A stretch of DNA of 13,312 nucleotides from JBBQKP01 sp038326995 (GTDB lineage: Bacteria > Planctomycetota > Phycisphaerae > Tepidisphaerales > Tepidisphaeraceae): NCBI GenBank assembly GCA_038326995.1, contig JBBQKP010000084.1, positions 1-13,312 of the forward strand, read 5' to 3'. Below, piece by piece: positions 1-7,715 of this stretch. Position 1 is the stretch's first letter. Every line of letters starts with the position of its first letter. The notes beneath the pieces were generated by a model, which saw only the letters and a program-made list of their open reading frames with translations, had not been told where the DNA came from and searched no databases. Made by a program: the position numbers and the translations under genes.

Positions 1-1
1 C

Positions 2-1207
2 ACCGCCCAGAAGATTGAAGCGCTGCAAAGGCGAAGCGAAAAGATCATCTCGCCCGAGGAGCTCGCCAAACGGCTCGACGCGTCGGAGAGATCGGGCAAG
101 CCTTTGCGGATCAAGCTGGGCATGGACCCGACGGCCCCGGATGTGACGCTGGGGCATTGCGTGCCCTTGAAGATCGTGAGGCAGTTTCAGGATTGGGGGC
201 ACAAGGCGGTGCTCATCATCGGAGACTACACGGCAAGGGTGGGCGACCCGACGGGGAGAAACGCGCTTCGGCCGAAGTTGGAGGGGGAGCAGATCGACGC
301 GAACGCGCGGACGTACGTGACGCAGGTGGCGAAGATTTTGCGCACGGAGCCGGAGCACCTTGAGGTGAGATACAACGGCGAGTGGCTTGGGAAGATGAAC
401 ATGATTGATGTGATCGGGTTGCTGTCGAAGAAGACGGTCGATCAGTTGCTATCGCGGGATGATTTCTCAAAACGATTTGCGGACAAGACGCCGATCTTTC
501 TGCACGAATTGTTCTATCCGCTGCTTCAGGGGTGGGATTCTGTGGTGATCGATGCGGACATCGAGCTGGGCGGGAACGATCAGCTTTTCAATAATCTGGT
601 GGGAAGGGAATTGCAGCAGGGCGAGGGGAAGCAGGGGCAGCTTGTGATCGTGACGCCGCTGCTCGTGGGGACGGACGGGACGATGAAGATGAGCAAGAGC
701 AAAGGGAATTACATCGGCGTGACGGACCCGGCGACGGGGGACGGCGGGATGTTTGGGAAGGTGATGCGATTGCCCGATGCGCTGCTCGAAAGTTATTACA
801 CACTGCTGACGGACGAGCCGTTGGACGAAGTGCGAAGGGCGATCGCTGCGAGTCCGCGAGATGCGAAGGTGTCGCTCGCGAAGCGGCTGATCACGTGGCT
901 TCACACGGCCGAAGAGGCACAGAACGCGCACAAGCAATTTGAGACGGCGATGCAGGGCGGGATTCCGGACGATGTGCCGGAATTGGAGATCGAAAAGGGC
1001 GAGCACAAGCCCGTGATGTTATTGGTGAAGGCGGGATTCGCGACGAGCAACAGCGAGGGCAATCGCAAGCTGAAGGAAGGCGCGGTGCGGATTGATGGGG
1101 AGAAGATTTCGCCCGAGAAGGCGAACGAGGTGATTATGATTGATCGGCCGACGGTCTTGCAGCTGGGCAATAGAAGGTTCGTGAGGCTGGTGCCGAAGGG
1201 GAGCTAA
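2..1207 (+). CDS. tyrS: Tyrosyl-tRNA synthetase, 5' truncated by the window edge
   Basis: Class I aminoacyl-tRNA synthetase that attaches tyrosine to tRNA-Tyr in the cytoplasm. The reading frame is open from base 2, so the true start lies upstream of the window; the TTG at 104 is internal. The first ATP-binding signature is the TLGH at about 146-157 (a HIGH variant with Thr for the first His), in the context PTAPDVTLGH. The second is KMSKS at 686-700. The C-terminal part, from about 1010 to the end, reads as an S4 RNA-binding domain (KPVMLLVKAGFA, then RKLKEGAVRIDGEKI). About 400 codons are present, close to the full length of the long bacterial TyrRS subfamily, so only a few residues are missing. 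nadE follows on the same strand 18 to 75 bases downstream, depending on its start. Nothing looks degraded. Confidence 0.95.
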   Translation, partial: TAQKIEALQRRSEKIISPEELAKRLDASERSGKPLRIKLGMDPTAPDVTLGHCVPLKIVRQFQDWGHKAVLIIGDYTARVGDPTGRNALRPKLEGEQIDANARTYVTQVAKILRTEPEHLEVRYNGEWLGKMNMIDVIGLLSKKTVDQLLSRDDFSKRFADKTPIFLHELFYPLLQGWDSVVIDADIELGGNDQLFNNLVGRELQQGEGKQGQLVIVTPLLVGTDGTMKMSKSKGNYIGVTDPATGDGGMFGKVMRLPDALLESYYTLLTDEPLDEVRRAIAASPRDAKVSLAKRLITWLHTAEEAQNAHKQFETAMQGGIPDDVPELEIEKGEHKPVMLLVKAGFATSNSEGNRKLKEGAVRIDGEKISPEKANEVIMIDRPTVLQLGNRRFVRLVPKGS

Positions 1208-1282
1208 CGACGCCGCTGAAGGAAGATGCGTCGTAAGTCGTCGGGCCTAGAATGGTGGATGGATTCCGCAATGAAAGTCGCA

Positions 1283-2953
1283 ATGAAAATCGCTTTGGCA
1301 CAGATTAATCCGACGGTGGGCGACATCCGCGCCAACACGGCGAAGATTCTCGAATTCTGTTCGCGTGCGAAGACGCAGGGTGCGACGGTGGTGGTGTTTC
1401 CGGAGCTTTCGATCACGGGATATCCGCCGAAGGATTTGCTGCTGAAGCCTTCGTTCGTGGACGACAACATCCGCGCGGTCGAGCGTGTGGCGGAAGGCGT
1501 GGACCCGGACCTGACGGTGATCGTGGGATACGCGGAGCGGAACACGGCGGAAGTCGGTCGGCCGCTCTTTAATGCGGTTGCGGTGTGCAGGGGCGGGCGC
1601 GTGGTGTCGAGACATTTCAAGACGCTCTTGCCGACGTACGACGTGTTCGATGAGTCGCGCTACTTCGAGCCGGGGCCGACGGACCGCGCGAATAAAGTGG
1701 TGGACATCGCGGGCACTCAGGTCGGCCTGTCGATCTGCGAAGACCTCTGGAACGACGAACGGATGTTGCCCAATAAACTCTACGCGGCGGACCCGATCGG
1801 AGACTTGGCAAGAAGCGGCGCGAAGCTGCTCGTCAATGCGTCGGCGAGTCCGTTCGTCGAAGGCAAGCACGACTTTCGGCTCAAACTCTTTGCGTCGCAG
1901 TGTGCGGAGTTCGGATTGCCTTTAGTTTACGTCAACCAGGTGGGCGGGAACGACGAGCTGGTGTTCGACGGCAACAGTCTGGTGCTCGACCAACACGGCA
2001 ACGTGATCGCGCAGGCGAAAGAGTTCGAGGAGGATCTGCTGATTGTCGACATGGCGGCGAAGTCATCTGGCGATCAGCAGCGCATTGAAACACATACCGT
2101 CGGCATCGCGTCGATTCACAAGGCGCTGGTGCTGGGCCTGCGTGATTATGCGAAGAAGTGCGGTTTCAAAAGCGTTGTGCTGGGCCTTTCGGGCGGGATC
2201 GACTCGGCGGTCACTGCGGCATTGGCGGTCGAGGCGCTGGGCGCGGACAACGTCGTCGGCGTGGCGATGCCGTCGCGATTCAGCTCCGATCACTCGATCG
2301 CGGATGCGGTTTTGCTGGCGAAGCATTTGAAGATCGCGTGCCACACGATTCCGATCGAGCCGATGCACGCCGCGTACGAGCACGCGCTGAAGGGCATGTT
2401 TGCGGGTCAAGCGCCTGACGTGACGGAGGAGAATTTGCAGTCACGAGTTCGCGGCGGCCTGTTGATGGCGCTCTCGAACAAGTTCGGGCACCTGCTTTTG
2501 ACCACGGGAAACAAGAGCGAAATCGCGGTCGGATATTGCACGCTTTACGGCGACATGTGCGGCGGACTTGCGGTCATCAGCGACGTTCCCAAGACCGATG
2601 TTTACAAGCTATCGCGACACTTGAATGTTGTGGCGGGGCGCGAATTGATTCCGATCGGATCGATCACGAAGCCGCCCAGTGCCGAGCTTCGGCCCGACCA
2701 GACGGACCAGGATTCATTGCCGCCGTATGACATGCTCGACGCGATCATCGACCGGTATGTCGAGCAGGAAGAGGGCGCGGCACAGATCATCGCCGCGGGC
2801 TTTGATTCGGCCGTCGTTACGCGGGTGATCAAGCTGATCGACCGAAGCGAATACAAGCGCAGGCAGGCGGCGCCGGGCCTGAAGGTGACGAGTCGGGCGT
2901 TCGGGTTCGGAAGAAGAATGCCGATCGCGCAGAACTACGTGGCCGGTTTTTGA
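1283..2953 (+). CDS. nadE: Glutamine-dependent NAD+ synthetase
   Basis: Catalyses the last step of NAD biosynthesis, ATP-dependent amidation of nicotinate adenine dinucleotide, with ammonia drawn from glutamine. The N-terminal half is a nitrilase-fold glutaminase with a complete catalytic triad: E41 (VFPELSITGYPP), K113 (HFKTLLPTYDVF) and C152 (LSICEDLWNDE), numbered from the ATG at 1283. The C-terminal half is the synthetase with the PP-loop SGGIDSA near 2188-2210 and the KTDVYKLSRHLN segment. Length is 556 residues, normal for this two-domain form. In-frame ATGs also exist at 1226, 1259 and 1271. I prefer 1283 because the conserved fold begins there (MKIALAQINPTVGDI), but 1226 has a GGA close upstream and cannot be excluded. 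It follows tyrS on the same strand and overlaps the convergent methyltransferase gene by 19 bases at its 3' end. Confidence 0.95.
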   Translation: MKIALAQINPTVGDIRANTAKILEFCSRAKTQGATVVVFPELSITGYPPKDLLLKPSFVDDNIRAVERVAEGVDPDLTVIVGYAERNTAEVGRPLFNAVAVCRGGRVVSRHFKTLLPTYDVFDESRYFEPGPTDRANKVVDIAGTQVGLSICEDLWNDERMLPNKLYAADPIGDLARSGAKLLVNASASPFVEGKHDFRLKLFASQCAEFGLPLVYVNQVGGNDELVFDGNSLVLDQHGNVIAQAKEFEEDLLIVDMAAKSSGDQQRIETHTVGIASIHKALVLGLRDYAKKCGFKSVVLGLSGGIDSAVTAALAVEALGADNVVGVAMPSRFSSDHSIADAVLLAKHLKIACHTIPIEPMHAAYEHALKGMFAGQAPDVTEENLQSRVRGGLLMALSNKFGHLLLTTGNKSEIAVGYCTLYGDMCGGLAVISDVPKTDVYKLSRHLNVVAGRELIPIGSITKPPSAELRPDQTDQDSLPPYDMLDAIIDRYVEQEEGAAQIIAAGFDSAVVTRVIKLIDRSEYKRRQAAPGLKVTSRAFGFGRRMPIAQNYVAGF

Positions 2954-3831
2954 ACTGCTGCTTGAACTGGTGTCTGAAGAGGCCTTCTCGCGATGATCTG
3001 CAGGTGCGACGCGCGGGCGGCGAGGTCGTCGTGTTTTTCAAGCTCGACTTCGATATCGATCAGCCTTCGAAACGTCGCGGGATCCGACAAACTCTCGCGA
3101 ATTGATCGCACGGGCAAGATCGTCTTGCCCATCACGCGAAGCACTTCGAAGCCGCTTCGGCGAAACAGGTCGCGCAATTCGTCGGGCGTGAACGTGGTCG
3201 TTTCGAACTGCTCGTTCTCGTCTCGCGTGAGCCAGTTCGTTCGGCGGGTGCGAAGCAGGCGTTCAAGCCCGTCGAGATCGCTTGAGTTGATGAAGTGATC
3301 CATCGCCGCGGCGCGGTTGTCGGCGGTTGCGATGACGACGCCGCCCGGTGCGGTGGTTCGAAACATCTCGTGTGCGGCGCGCTGCGGGTCGGTGCAGATC
3401 GAAAGCGGATCGCCCATCGCAAGCGTGAGTGCGAAAACCTGATCCGCCAGCATCGGCATCTGAATAATGTCGGCGACGATCGCGAGCGGTGCTTCACTCT
3501 CTTCGAGCTTCTGCTTTACGACTGCAATCATTGCAGGCGAGTGATCGACGAACGTCGTGTCGAATCCGCTTTTGCGAAGTTTCAGGCCCCACTTGCCCGT
3601 GCCGCACCCGAGGTCGAGGCACTTGCTCTTGAGGTCTCGAGGCAAATAGTTTTTGACCGCGCGCCACGTGGCTTCGTCGTGAAAGCGCCAATACGGCTCG
3701 TCGTCGGAATAGATCGCGTCGTAGCGCTTGGCGACGCGATTGTGATAGGCGACGGAACTGCCCTTTCCCGGATTGCTTTTCCCCGAGTTGCTTTTTCCGG
3801 AATTACCTTTGCTTTTATTGTGATGTTTCAT
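2935..3831 (-). CDS. Class I SAM-dependent methyltransferase with a basic repetitive N-terminal tail
   Basis: Probable cytoplasmic S-adenosylmethionine-dependent methyltransferase; substrate unknown. The SAM-binding motif I is CLDLGCGTGKWGL at residues 71-83, followed by the acidic loop FVDHSPAMI (residues 94-102) and the GGVVIATADN strand near 163-172. Residues 8-26 form an unstructured Lys/Asn/Ser/Gly tail built from a five-residue repeat (KGNSG, KSNSG, KSNPG), an unusual extension for a small-molecule methyltransferase. The ATG start overlaps the murD stop as ATGA, so the two are probably translationally coupled in one transcript; this may mean an envelope-related role, but that is only context. 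The last 19 bases overlap the convergent nadE end. Alternative reading: a generic class I methyltransferase of the UbiE/COQ5 type; the sequence does not decide. Confidence 0.85.
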   Translation of the reverse strand: MKHHNKSKGNSGKSNSGKSNPGKGSSVAYHNRVAKRYDAIYSDDEPYWRFHDEATWRAVKNYLPRDLKSKCLDLGCGTGKWGLKLRKSGFDTTFVDHSPAMIAVVKQKLEESEAPLAIVADIIQMPMLADQVFALTLAMGDPLSICTDPQRAAHEMFRTTAPGGVVIATADNRAAAMDHFINSSDLDGLERLLRTRRTNWLTRDENEQFETTTFTPDELRDLFRRSGFEVLRVMGKTILPVRSIRESLSDPATFRRLIDIEVELEKHDDLAARASHLQIIARRPLQTPVQAAVQKPAT

Positions 3832-5126
3832 GCGGAGGGTGAGATGGAACGAGCGAGGGTGGTGAAGGCGTGGCCGCGCTGTTGGAAATTATCGAACTGG
3901 TCGTACGAGGTGTAGCCCGGCGAGAGCAGAACGACGTCGCCGGGCCGGGCAAGGTGATGTGCCTGACGGACGGCGACGTCGAGGGTGTCGCACACCTCAG
4001 CAATTCCGCCGGCGTCGCGAACGGACTCTGCGGCGTGATCAGCGACCTCGCCGATGGTCAGCACGACGCGTGCGCGAGAGGCGAGTTCGACCCACGCGGC
4101 AGAGTCGTCCAGGCCCTTGGTTCGCCCGCCGACGATGGCGATGATCCGCCCTGCCTCGAAGGACGAGAGCGCGACCATAAGCGCCGCGGGATTCGTCGCG
4201 ATGGAGTCGTTGATCCATTGAACACTCGCATGCTCGTGAACAACTTCGAGGCGATGTGGCAGGCCCGCAAAGTCCGCGATCGAACGAACCGTCGACGCGC
4301 GATCGATGCCGACGCACTCAGCGGCGGCGATGGCGGCGCGGGCGTTGTTTCGATTGTGCGGCCCGGGAAGGCGAAGCGCGATGTCCTTGCCCTCTGGCGC
4401 GAAGTCCACTCGCCGAGCATTTCCCGACGAAGCTGTTTTCGCAGGAACGACCGCAAAATCGTCGGCAGTCTGATTCGCGAAAATGTTCATCTTCGCGGCG
4501 TGATAGTCCTTGATGGTTCCGTGCCAATCGAGATGGTCCTCACCCAGCATGGTCAGCACGGCCAAGTGGGGCGACCACGAATCCTTGCCGAGCCAATAGA
4601 GCATGAAGCTGGATAATTCCAGGACGACGAGATCGTTTTGATCAATCGTGTCGAGTTTGCCCAGAAGAGAGCCGCCGATATTTCCGCCGAGCAGTGTTCG
4701 CGGATTCGCGTCGTGCAGAATGCGATAGAGCAGCGAGCTTGTTGTGCTTTTTCCCTTGGTTCCGGTGACGCCGAGCACGCGGGCCGGGCATCGGCTGGCG
4801 AAGATGGCGATTTCGGTTGTGATCGGCACGCCGCTTCGATCGGCCGCGAGCAGGAATGGATTCGACGGTTTCACGGCGGGCGAAGTCACGACGATGTCGG
4901 CAGAGGTGAAGTCGCTTTCAAGGTGTTCGCCCAGCCGAAATTCGACGGGAAGGCCGGAGATTTCTGCAAGCGAATCTTTGAGCTTTTCCTTCGGCAGCAC
5001 ATCTGTCACGAGAACGCGAGCCGCTTGGCCGACGAGCCAGCGTGTCACGCCGACGCCGCCGCCGAACTGACCCAGGCCAGCGACGGTGACGCGTTTGTCT
5101 TTGAATGATGATCCTGCTGCGCTCAT
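3828..5126 (-). CDS. murD: UDP-N-acetylmuramoyl-L-alanine--D-glutamate ligase
   Basis: Cytoplasmic Mur ligase that adds D-glutamate to UDP-MurNAc-L-Ala in peptidoglycan precursor synthesis. Seen from the ATG at 5126 (432 residues, normal length): N-terminal Rossmann-like domain starting VTVAGLGQFGGGVGVTRWL (residues 13-31), ATP loop GTKGKST (122-128), LELSSF (169-174), EDHLDWHG (196-203), the lysine position that is carbamylated in MurD (K212, HAAKMNIF), LPHRLEVV (289-296), and the C-terminal domain ending with SPGYTSYDQFDNFQQRG. In the motif NDSKATN known from E. coli MurD, the Lys is Ile here (NDSIATNP, 306-313). The frame stays open up to 5243, but that extension translates the intergenic repeat and is not believable. 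murD stands outside any dcw cluster and overlaps the downstream methyltransferase start by four bases. Confidence 0.93.
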   Translation of the reverse strand: MSAAGSSFKDKRVTVAGLGQFGGGVGVTRWLVGQAARVLVTDVLPKEKLKDSLAEISGLPVEFRLGEHLESDFTSADIVVTSPAVKPSNPFLLAADRSGVPITTEIAIFASRCPARVLGVTGTKGKSTTSSLLYRILHDANPRTLLGGNIGGSLLGKLDTIDQNDLVVLELSSFMLYWLGKDSWSPHLAVLTMLGEDHLDWHGTIKDYHAAKMNIFANQTADDFAVVPAKTASSGNARRVDFAPEGKDIALRLPGPHNRNNARAAIAAAECVGIDRASTVRSIADFAGLPHRLEVVHEHASVQWINDSIATNPAALMVALSSFEAGRIIAIVGGRTKGLDDSAAWVELASRARVVLTIGEVADHAAESVRDAGGIAEVCDTLDVAVRQAHHLARPGDVVLLSPGYTSYDQFDNFQQRGHAFTTLARSISPSA

Positions 5127-5171
5127 ATGAATTGGCTTGAGAATGCGATCTAGTCCTTTGTCACATCTTGA

Positions 5172-5177
5172 AGTATA
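5172..5177 (-). promoter_or_regulatory. Possible -10 box for murD
   Basis: On the minus strand this reads TATACT, one mismatch from TATAAT, 45 bases upstream of the murD ATG. No convincing -35 hexamer is found at the expected distance, so the call is weak. Confidence 0.2.
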
Positions 5178-5199
5178 GAGTGATTCTGAAAGAGATATT

Positions 5200-5279
5200 G
5201 CACAGGTCGGAGACCTGTGCCACCAGTAGAATGTCGGTGGCACCTACAAGAAGTCGGTGGCACCGGTCTCCGACCGGTG
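5200..5279. repeat. Paired-hairpin REP-like element between murD and pyrF
   Basis: Two perfect hairpins in opposite orientation. The left one (5201-5219) has stem CACAGGTC and loop GGA, extended to nine pairs by G5200 and C5220. The right one (5261-5279) has stem CACCGGTC and loop TCC. Read in the same orientation, both are a GGTGG head followed by the stem; they differ only at two positions that pair with each other (A-T against C-G), a compensatory change. Between them lie two copies of GTCGGTGGCACC (5233-5244 and 5253-5264), 20 bases apart. The element occupies the middle of a 210-base gap upstream of murD and downstream of the pyrF stop. It could act as a bidirectional transcription barrier or be a small mobile palindrome. 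A similar architecture recurs at 12993-13089. Confidence 0.8.
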
Positions 5280-5336
5280 TTCCGTTTGCGTAAGCAGATT
5301 GCAGCACTATTTCTAAAATCATGGCACCATAGAGTT

Positions 5337-6257
5337 TTAAGAAAGTCGGATGAGGTTGGTCTCGTGCGTGAGCTGCTTCGCCGCGGCCAGAACGTCGTCG
5401 CTCCAGCGACCGCCAGTCGGCTGCGGATAGATCACGCTTCGACTCGCGCTGACGATCGCGCCGAGCCCGTCTTTGTCGAACGCGGCCCGCGTCATCTCGG
5501 CGGTTGCGCCTTGCGTGCCATAGCCGGGAAGCAGAAAGAGACTGTGAGGCAGTCGGCCGCGCAGTGACGTCATCGTGTGTGTTTGCGTCGCACCAACGAC
5601 CGCGCCGATCGAGCTGTAGCCGTTCGTGCCCATGTGCTCGCTTCGAGCGGCGACGGGTGCAATTGTGTCGGCGACGAGCTCGCTCCAGCTTCTTCCGTCG
5701 GCCAGTTGAACATCCTGAAAATCACGACTGCCCGGGTTGCTGGTTCGCACGAGCACGAAGAGGCCCTTGTCGAAATCTGATGCGGTCTTGATGAACGGAC
5801 TGATTGCGTCCATGCCGAGCATGGGGTTGATGGTGATGGCGTCGGGAGCGGCGGTTTCGTCGTCGTCGGCATCGCGCGGGTCGATGAGATGCGCGGCGGC
5901 GTAGGCTTCGCTGGTCGAGCCGATGTCACCGCGTTTGACATCGCCGATCGTCAGCAGGCCCAGCTCTTTGGCGTCGTGCATGAGGCTGTAGTAGGCGTTG
6001 ATTCCGGGCAGGCCCAGCTGTTCGAAGTATGCGCTTTGCAGTTTCACGATCGGAACGAAGGGGGCGATAACGCGAAGAATTTCTGCGGAGAAAGTGTACA
6101 CCCACTCGGCGGTGCGTTCGACGGATGCGGAAGCGCGTTTGGCGACGGGCCCGGCGATGGCATCCGGGAGTTGTTCGATCATCGGGTCTATGCCGACACA
6201 CGCGGCCGAGTTCTTCGAGCGGATGCATTCGATGAGCTGGTCCGCGAATTTCGCCAT
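5337..6257 (-). CDS. pyrF: Orotidine 5'-phosphate decarboxylase, type 2
   Basis: Converts OMP to UMP, the last step of de novo pyrimidine synthesis, in the cytoplasm. From the ATG at 6257 the protein has 306 residues, matching the long type 2 family rather than the roughly 240-residue type 1. Visible features: GIDP (22-25), VKLQSAYFE with K72, the active-site signature DVKRGDIGST (106-115), INPMLGMD (143-150), the phosphate-binding loop LLPGYGTQGA (242-251) and SASRSVIY (270-277). The frame could be extended to a TTG at 6275, but this adds only six residues and has no ribosome-binding site, so the ATG is preferred. Residues 126-139, DPRDADDDETAAPD, form a short acidic insertion. The gene diverges from the sensor kinase with only 53 bases between the starts. 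Confidence 0.93.
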   Translation of the reverse strand: MAKFADQLIECIRSKNSAACVGIDPMIEQLPDAIAGPVAKRASASVERTAEWVYTFSAEILRVIAPFVPIVKLQSAYFEQLGLPGINAYYSLMHDAKELGLLTIGDVKRGDIGSTSEAYAAAHLIDPRDADDDETAAPDAITINPMLGMDAISPFIKTASDFDKGLFVLVRTSNPGSRDFQDVQLADGRSWSELVADTIAPVAARSEHMGTNGYSSIGAVVGATQTHTMTSLRGRLPHSLFLLPGYGTQGATAEMTRAAFDKDGLGAIVSASRSVIYPQPTGGRWSDDVLAAAKQLTHETNLIRLS

Positions 6258-6310
6258 GTGTTCGATTATGTTCAAAGGGAAAAGAAATTACACCTTGAGG
6301 AAATTGAACC

Positions 6311-7657
6311 ATGTCAGATGTCACGCGTGATGCGCCTCAAATCCTGTTGCACTGGCTGACTCGAATGCGATGGCTTGCGGTGATCGGTCAATGCGGCGCG
6401 GTGGTGGTTGCACTTGTGGTGTTTGAGCTCGAACTTCCTTTGGTGTGGATCTTGCCCGTGATCGCGGCGACGGCGATCAGCAATCTGCTGCTCGTGCCTT
6501 GGGCGAAGCCTCGAGTGTCGTGGGCGAAGGCTCAGGTGTCGGGCGAGGATGGTGCGCAGGTCGGCGTGTCAGAGACTCCAACAACGGTTACGCCGAACCG
6601 TTTGATGCCGGTCTGGCTTATGCCGGGCGTGGTGATGCTGGATGTCATACTGCTGACGGTGATTCTGATGCTCAGCGGCGGGGCGACGAATCCGTTTACG
6701 GTGCTTTACGTGGTGCACGTCGCGATCGCGGTCTTCGTGCTGGGCGGGGTTTGGACGTGGATCGTGCTGGTGGCAGTGATCGCATGTTTTTTATCGACCC
6801 GAGTCCTTCCGTCGATCGGCCAGGTCGCAGCACTTCCTGAAAACGCGATCACCGCAGGACAACTCGTGGCGATGCCGCTTGCGGCGACGTTGATCGCGTA
6901 CTTCGTCAACAAGATGCATCGGGCGATCGAATCGCGCGAACTCGAGCTCGCACGGGCCAGGCGCCGCGTCGCACAGAGCGAACGATTCACCTCGCTCACC
7001 GCGCTTGCCGCAGGCGCAGCGCACGAACTCGGCAGCCCGCTGGGAACCATCGCGATCACCGCCAAGGAGCTTGAACTTGAAGCCAAACGCTCGAGCGCCG
7101 ATCCCCAGTTAATTGAGGACGCTCAGCTGATTCGCGAAGAGGTCGATCGATGTCGCGGCATTTTGCAGCGCATGCGAATGGACGTCGGCGATGACCTTCT
7201 GCACAAGCCCGGGCTGGTTGATTCTGCCGATCTGATTCGCCGAGCGTCTGCGGATTTGCCCGAGGATCAGATCGCACTTTTGCAAACAGAGATCGAGCCT
7301 GGCGCGGACCGCGTCTGGCTTTCGAGTCGTGCGGTGCAGCGGGCGCTGGGCGTGCTTCTGCGTAACGCGTTTGATGCCAGCCCGAGCAGATCCAGGGTCA
7401 TGCTGTCGATCGGCGCGAAGCCCGGCGTGGTGCGATTTACTGTGAAAGATCAGGGCCACGGCATGGCGCCTGAGGTATTGAAAAGGGCGGGCGAACCGTT
7501 CTTTACGACCAAGGAAATGGGAAGGGGAATGGGGATGGGGCTGTTTCTGGTAAAACTCGTGGCCGAGCAGCACGGCGGCAGCTTGAGCCTGTCGAGCGAA
7601 GCGGGCGGAACGTCAAAAGGAACGACGGCGGTTCTCGAATTCGCAGTCCCACGTTAG
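6311..7657 (+). CDS. regB: RegB/PrrB-type redox sensor histidine kinase
   Basis: Membrane sensor kinase of the RegB/PrrB/ActS family, which in alphaproteobacteria senses the quinone pool and cellular redox state. The N-terminal half is strongly hydrophobic with about six membrane segments between residues 20 and 200, opening with the family pattern RMRWLAVIGQ. It carries the heptapeptide GGATNPF (123-129), matching the GGxxNPF quinone-binding motif. The H-box is AAGAAHELGSPLGTI with phospho-acceptor H238. C281 in EVDRCRGIL lies at the position of the redox-active cysteine of RegB. The ATPase part has the N-box RNAFDAS (351-357), DQGHGM (380-385) and GRGMGMGLFL (404-413). Between the second and third membrane segments is a non-conserved loop with a 21-base tandem duplication. 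GAGG lies ten bases upstream of the ATG. The regulator gene follows. Function in this organism is inferred from the family. Confidence 0.9.
   Translation: MSDVTRDAPQILLHWLTRMRWLAVIGQCGAVVVALVVFELELPLVWILPVIAATAISNLLLVPWAKPRVSWAKAQVSGEDGAQVGVSETPTTVTPNRLMPVWLMPGVVMLDVILLTVILMLSGGATNPFTVLYVVHVAIAVFVLGGVWTWIVLVAVIACFLSTRVLPSIGQVAALPENAITAGQLVAMPLAATLIAYFVNKMHRAIESRELELARARRRVAQSERFTSLTALAAGAAHELGSPLGTIAITAKELELEAKRSSADPQLIEDAQLIREEVDRCRGILQRMRMDVGDDLLHKPGLVDSADLIRRASADLPEDQIALLQTEIEPGADRVWLSSRAVQRALGVLLRNAFDASPSRSRVMLSIGAKPGVVRFTVKDQGHGMAPEVLKRAGEPFFTTKEMGRGMGMGLFLVKLVAEQHGGSLSLSSEAGGTSKGTTAVLEFAVPR
6500..6541 (+). repeat. 21-base tandem duplication inside the sensor kinase gene
   Basis: Two adjacent copies (6500-6520 and 6521-6541) identical at 18 of 21 positions. 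They encode WAKPRVS and WAKAQVS, in the loop between membrane segments. The duplication keeps the frame. Confidence 0.8.
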
Positions 7658-7715
7658 ATTGGACCAAAGTCACGGGAGCGTCTTACGCGCACATCTGGCT
7701 GTTTCACCCCTATCC

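Noticed and set aside
467..1006. A 179-codon minus-strand frame inside tyrS
   Set aside because: It is antisense to a highly conserved synthetase and has no recognisable features.
3295..4616. Long plus-strand frames (3295-3915 and 3870-4616) opposite the methyltransferase and murD genes
   Set aside because: They lie opposite clear family members on the minus strand and show no domain of their own.
5127..5243. N-terminal extension of MurD to 5243
   Set aside because: It would translate the hairpin repeat, and the conserved MurD fold begins just after the ATG at 5126.
5233..5264. GTCGGTGGCACC direct repeats as an operator for murD
   Set aside because: The two copies contain the same GGTGG head as the adjacent hairpins, so they are more simply part of the repeat element.
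7659..7715. TTG at 7659 as the start of the response regulator
   Set aside because: It begins two bases after the kinase stop with no ribosome-binding site, and several in-frame ATGs follow.
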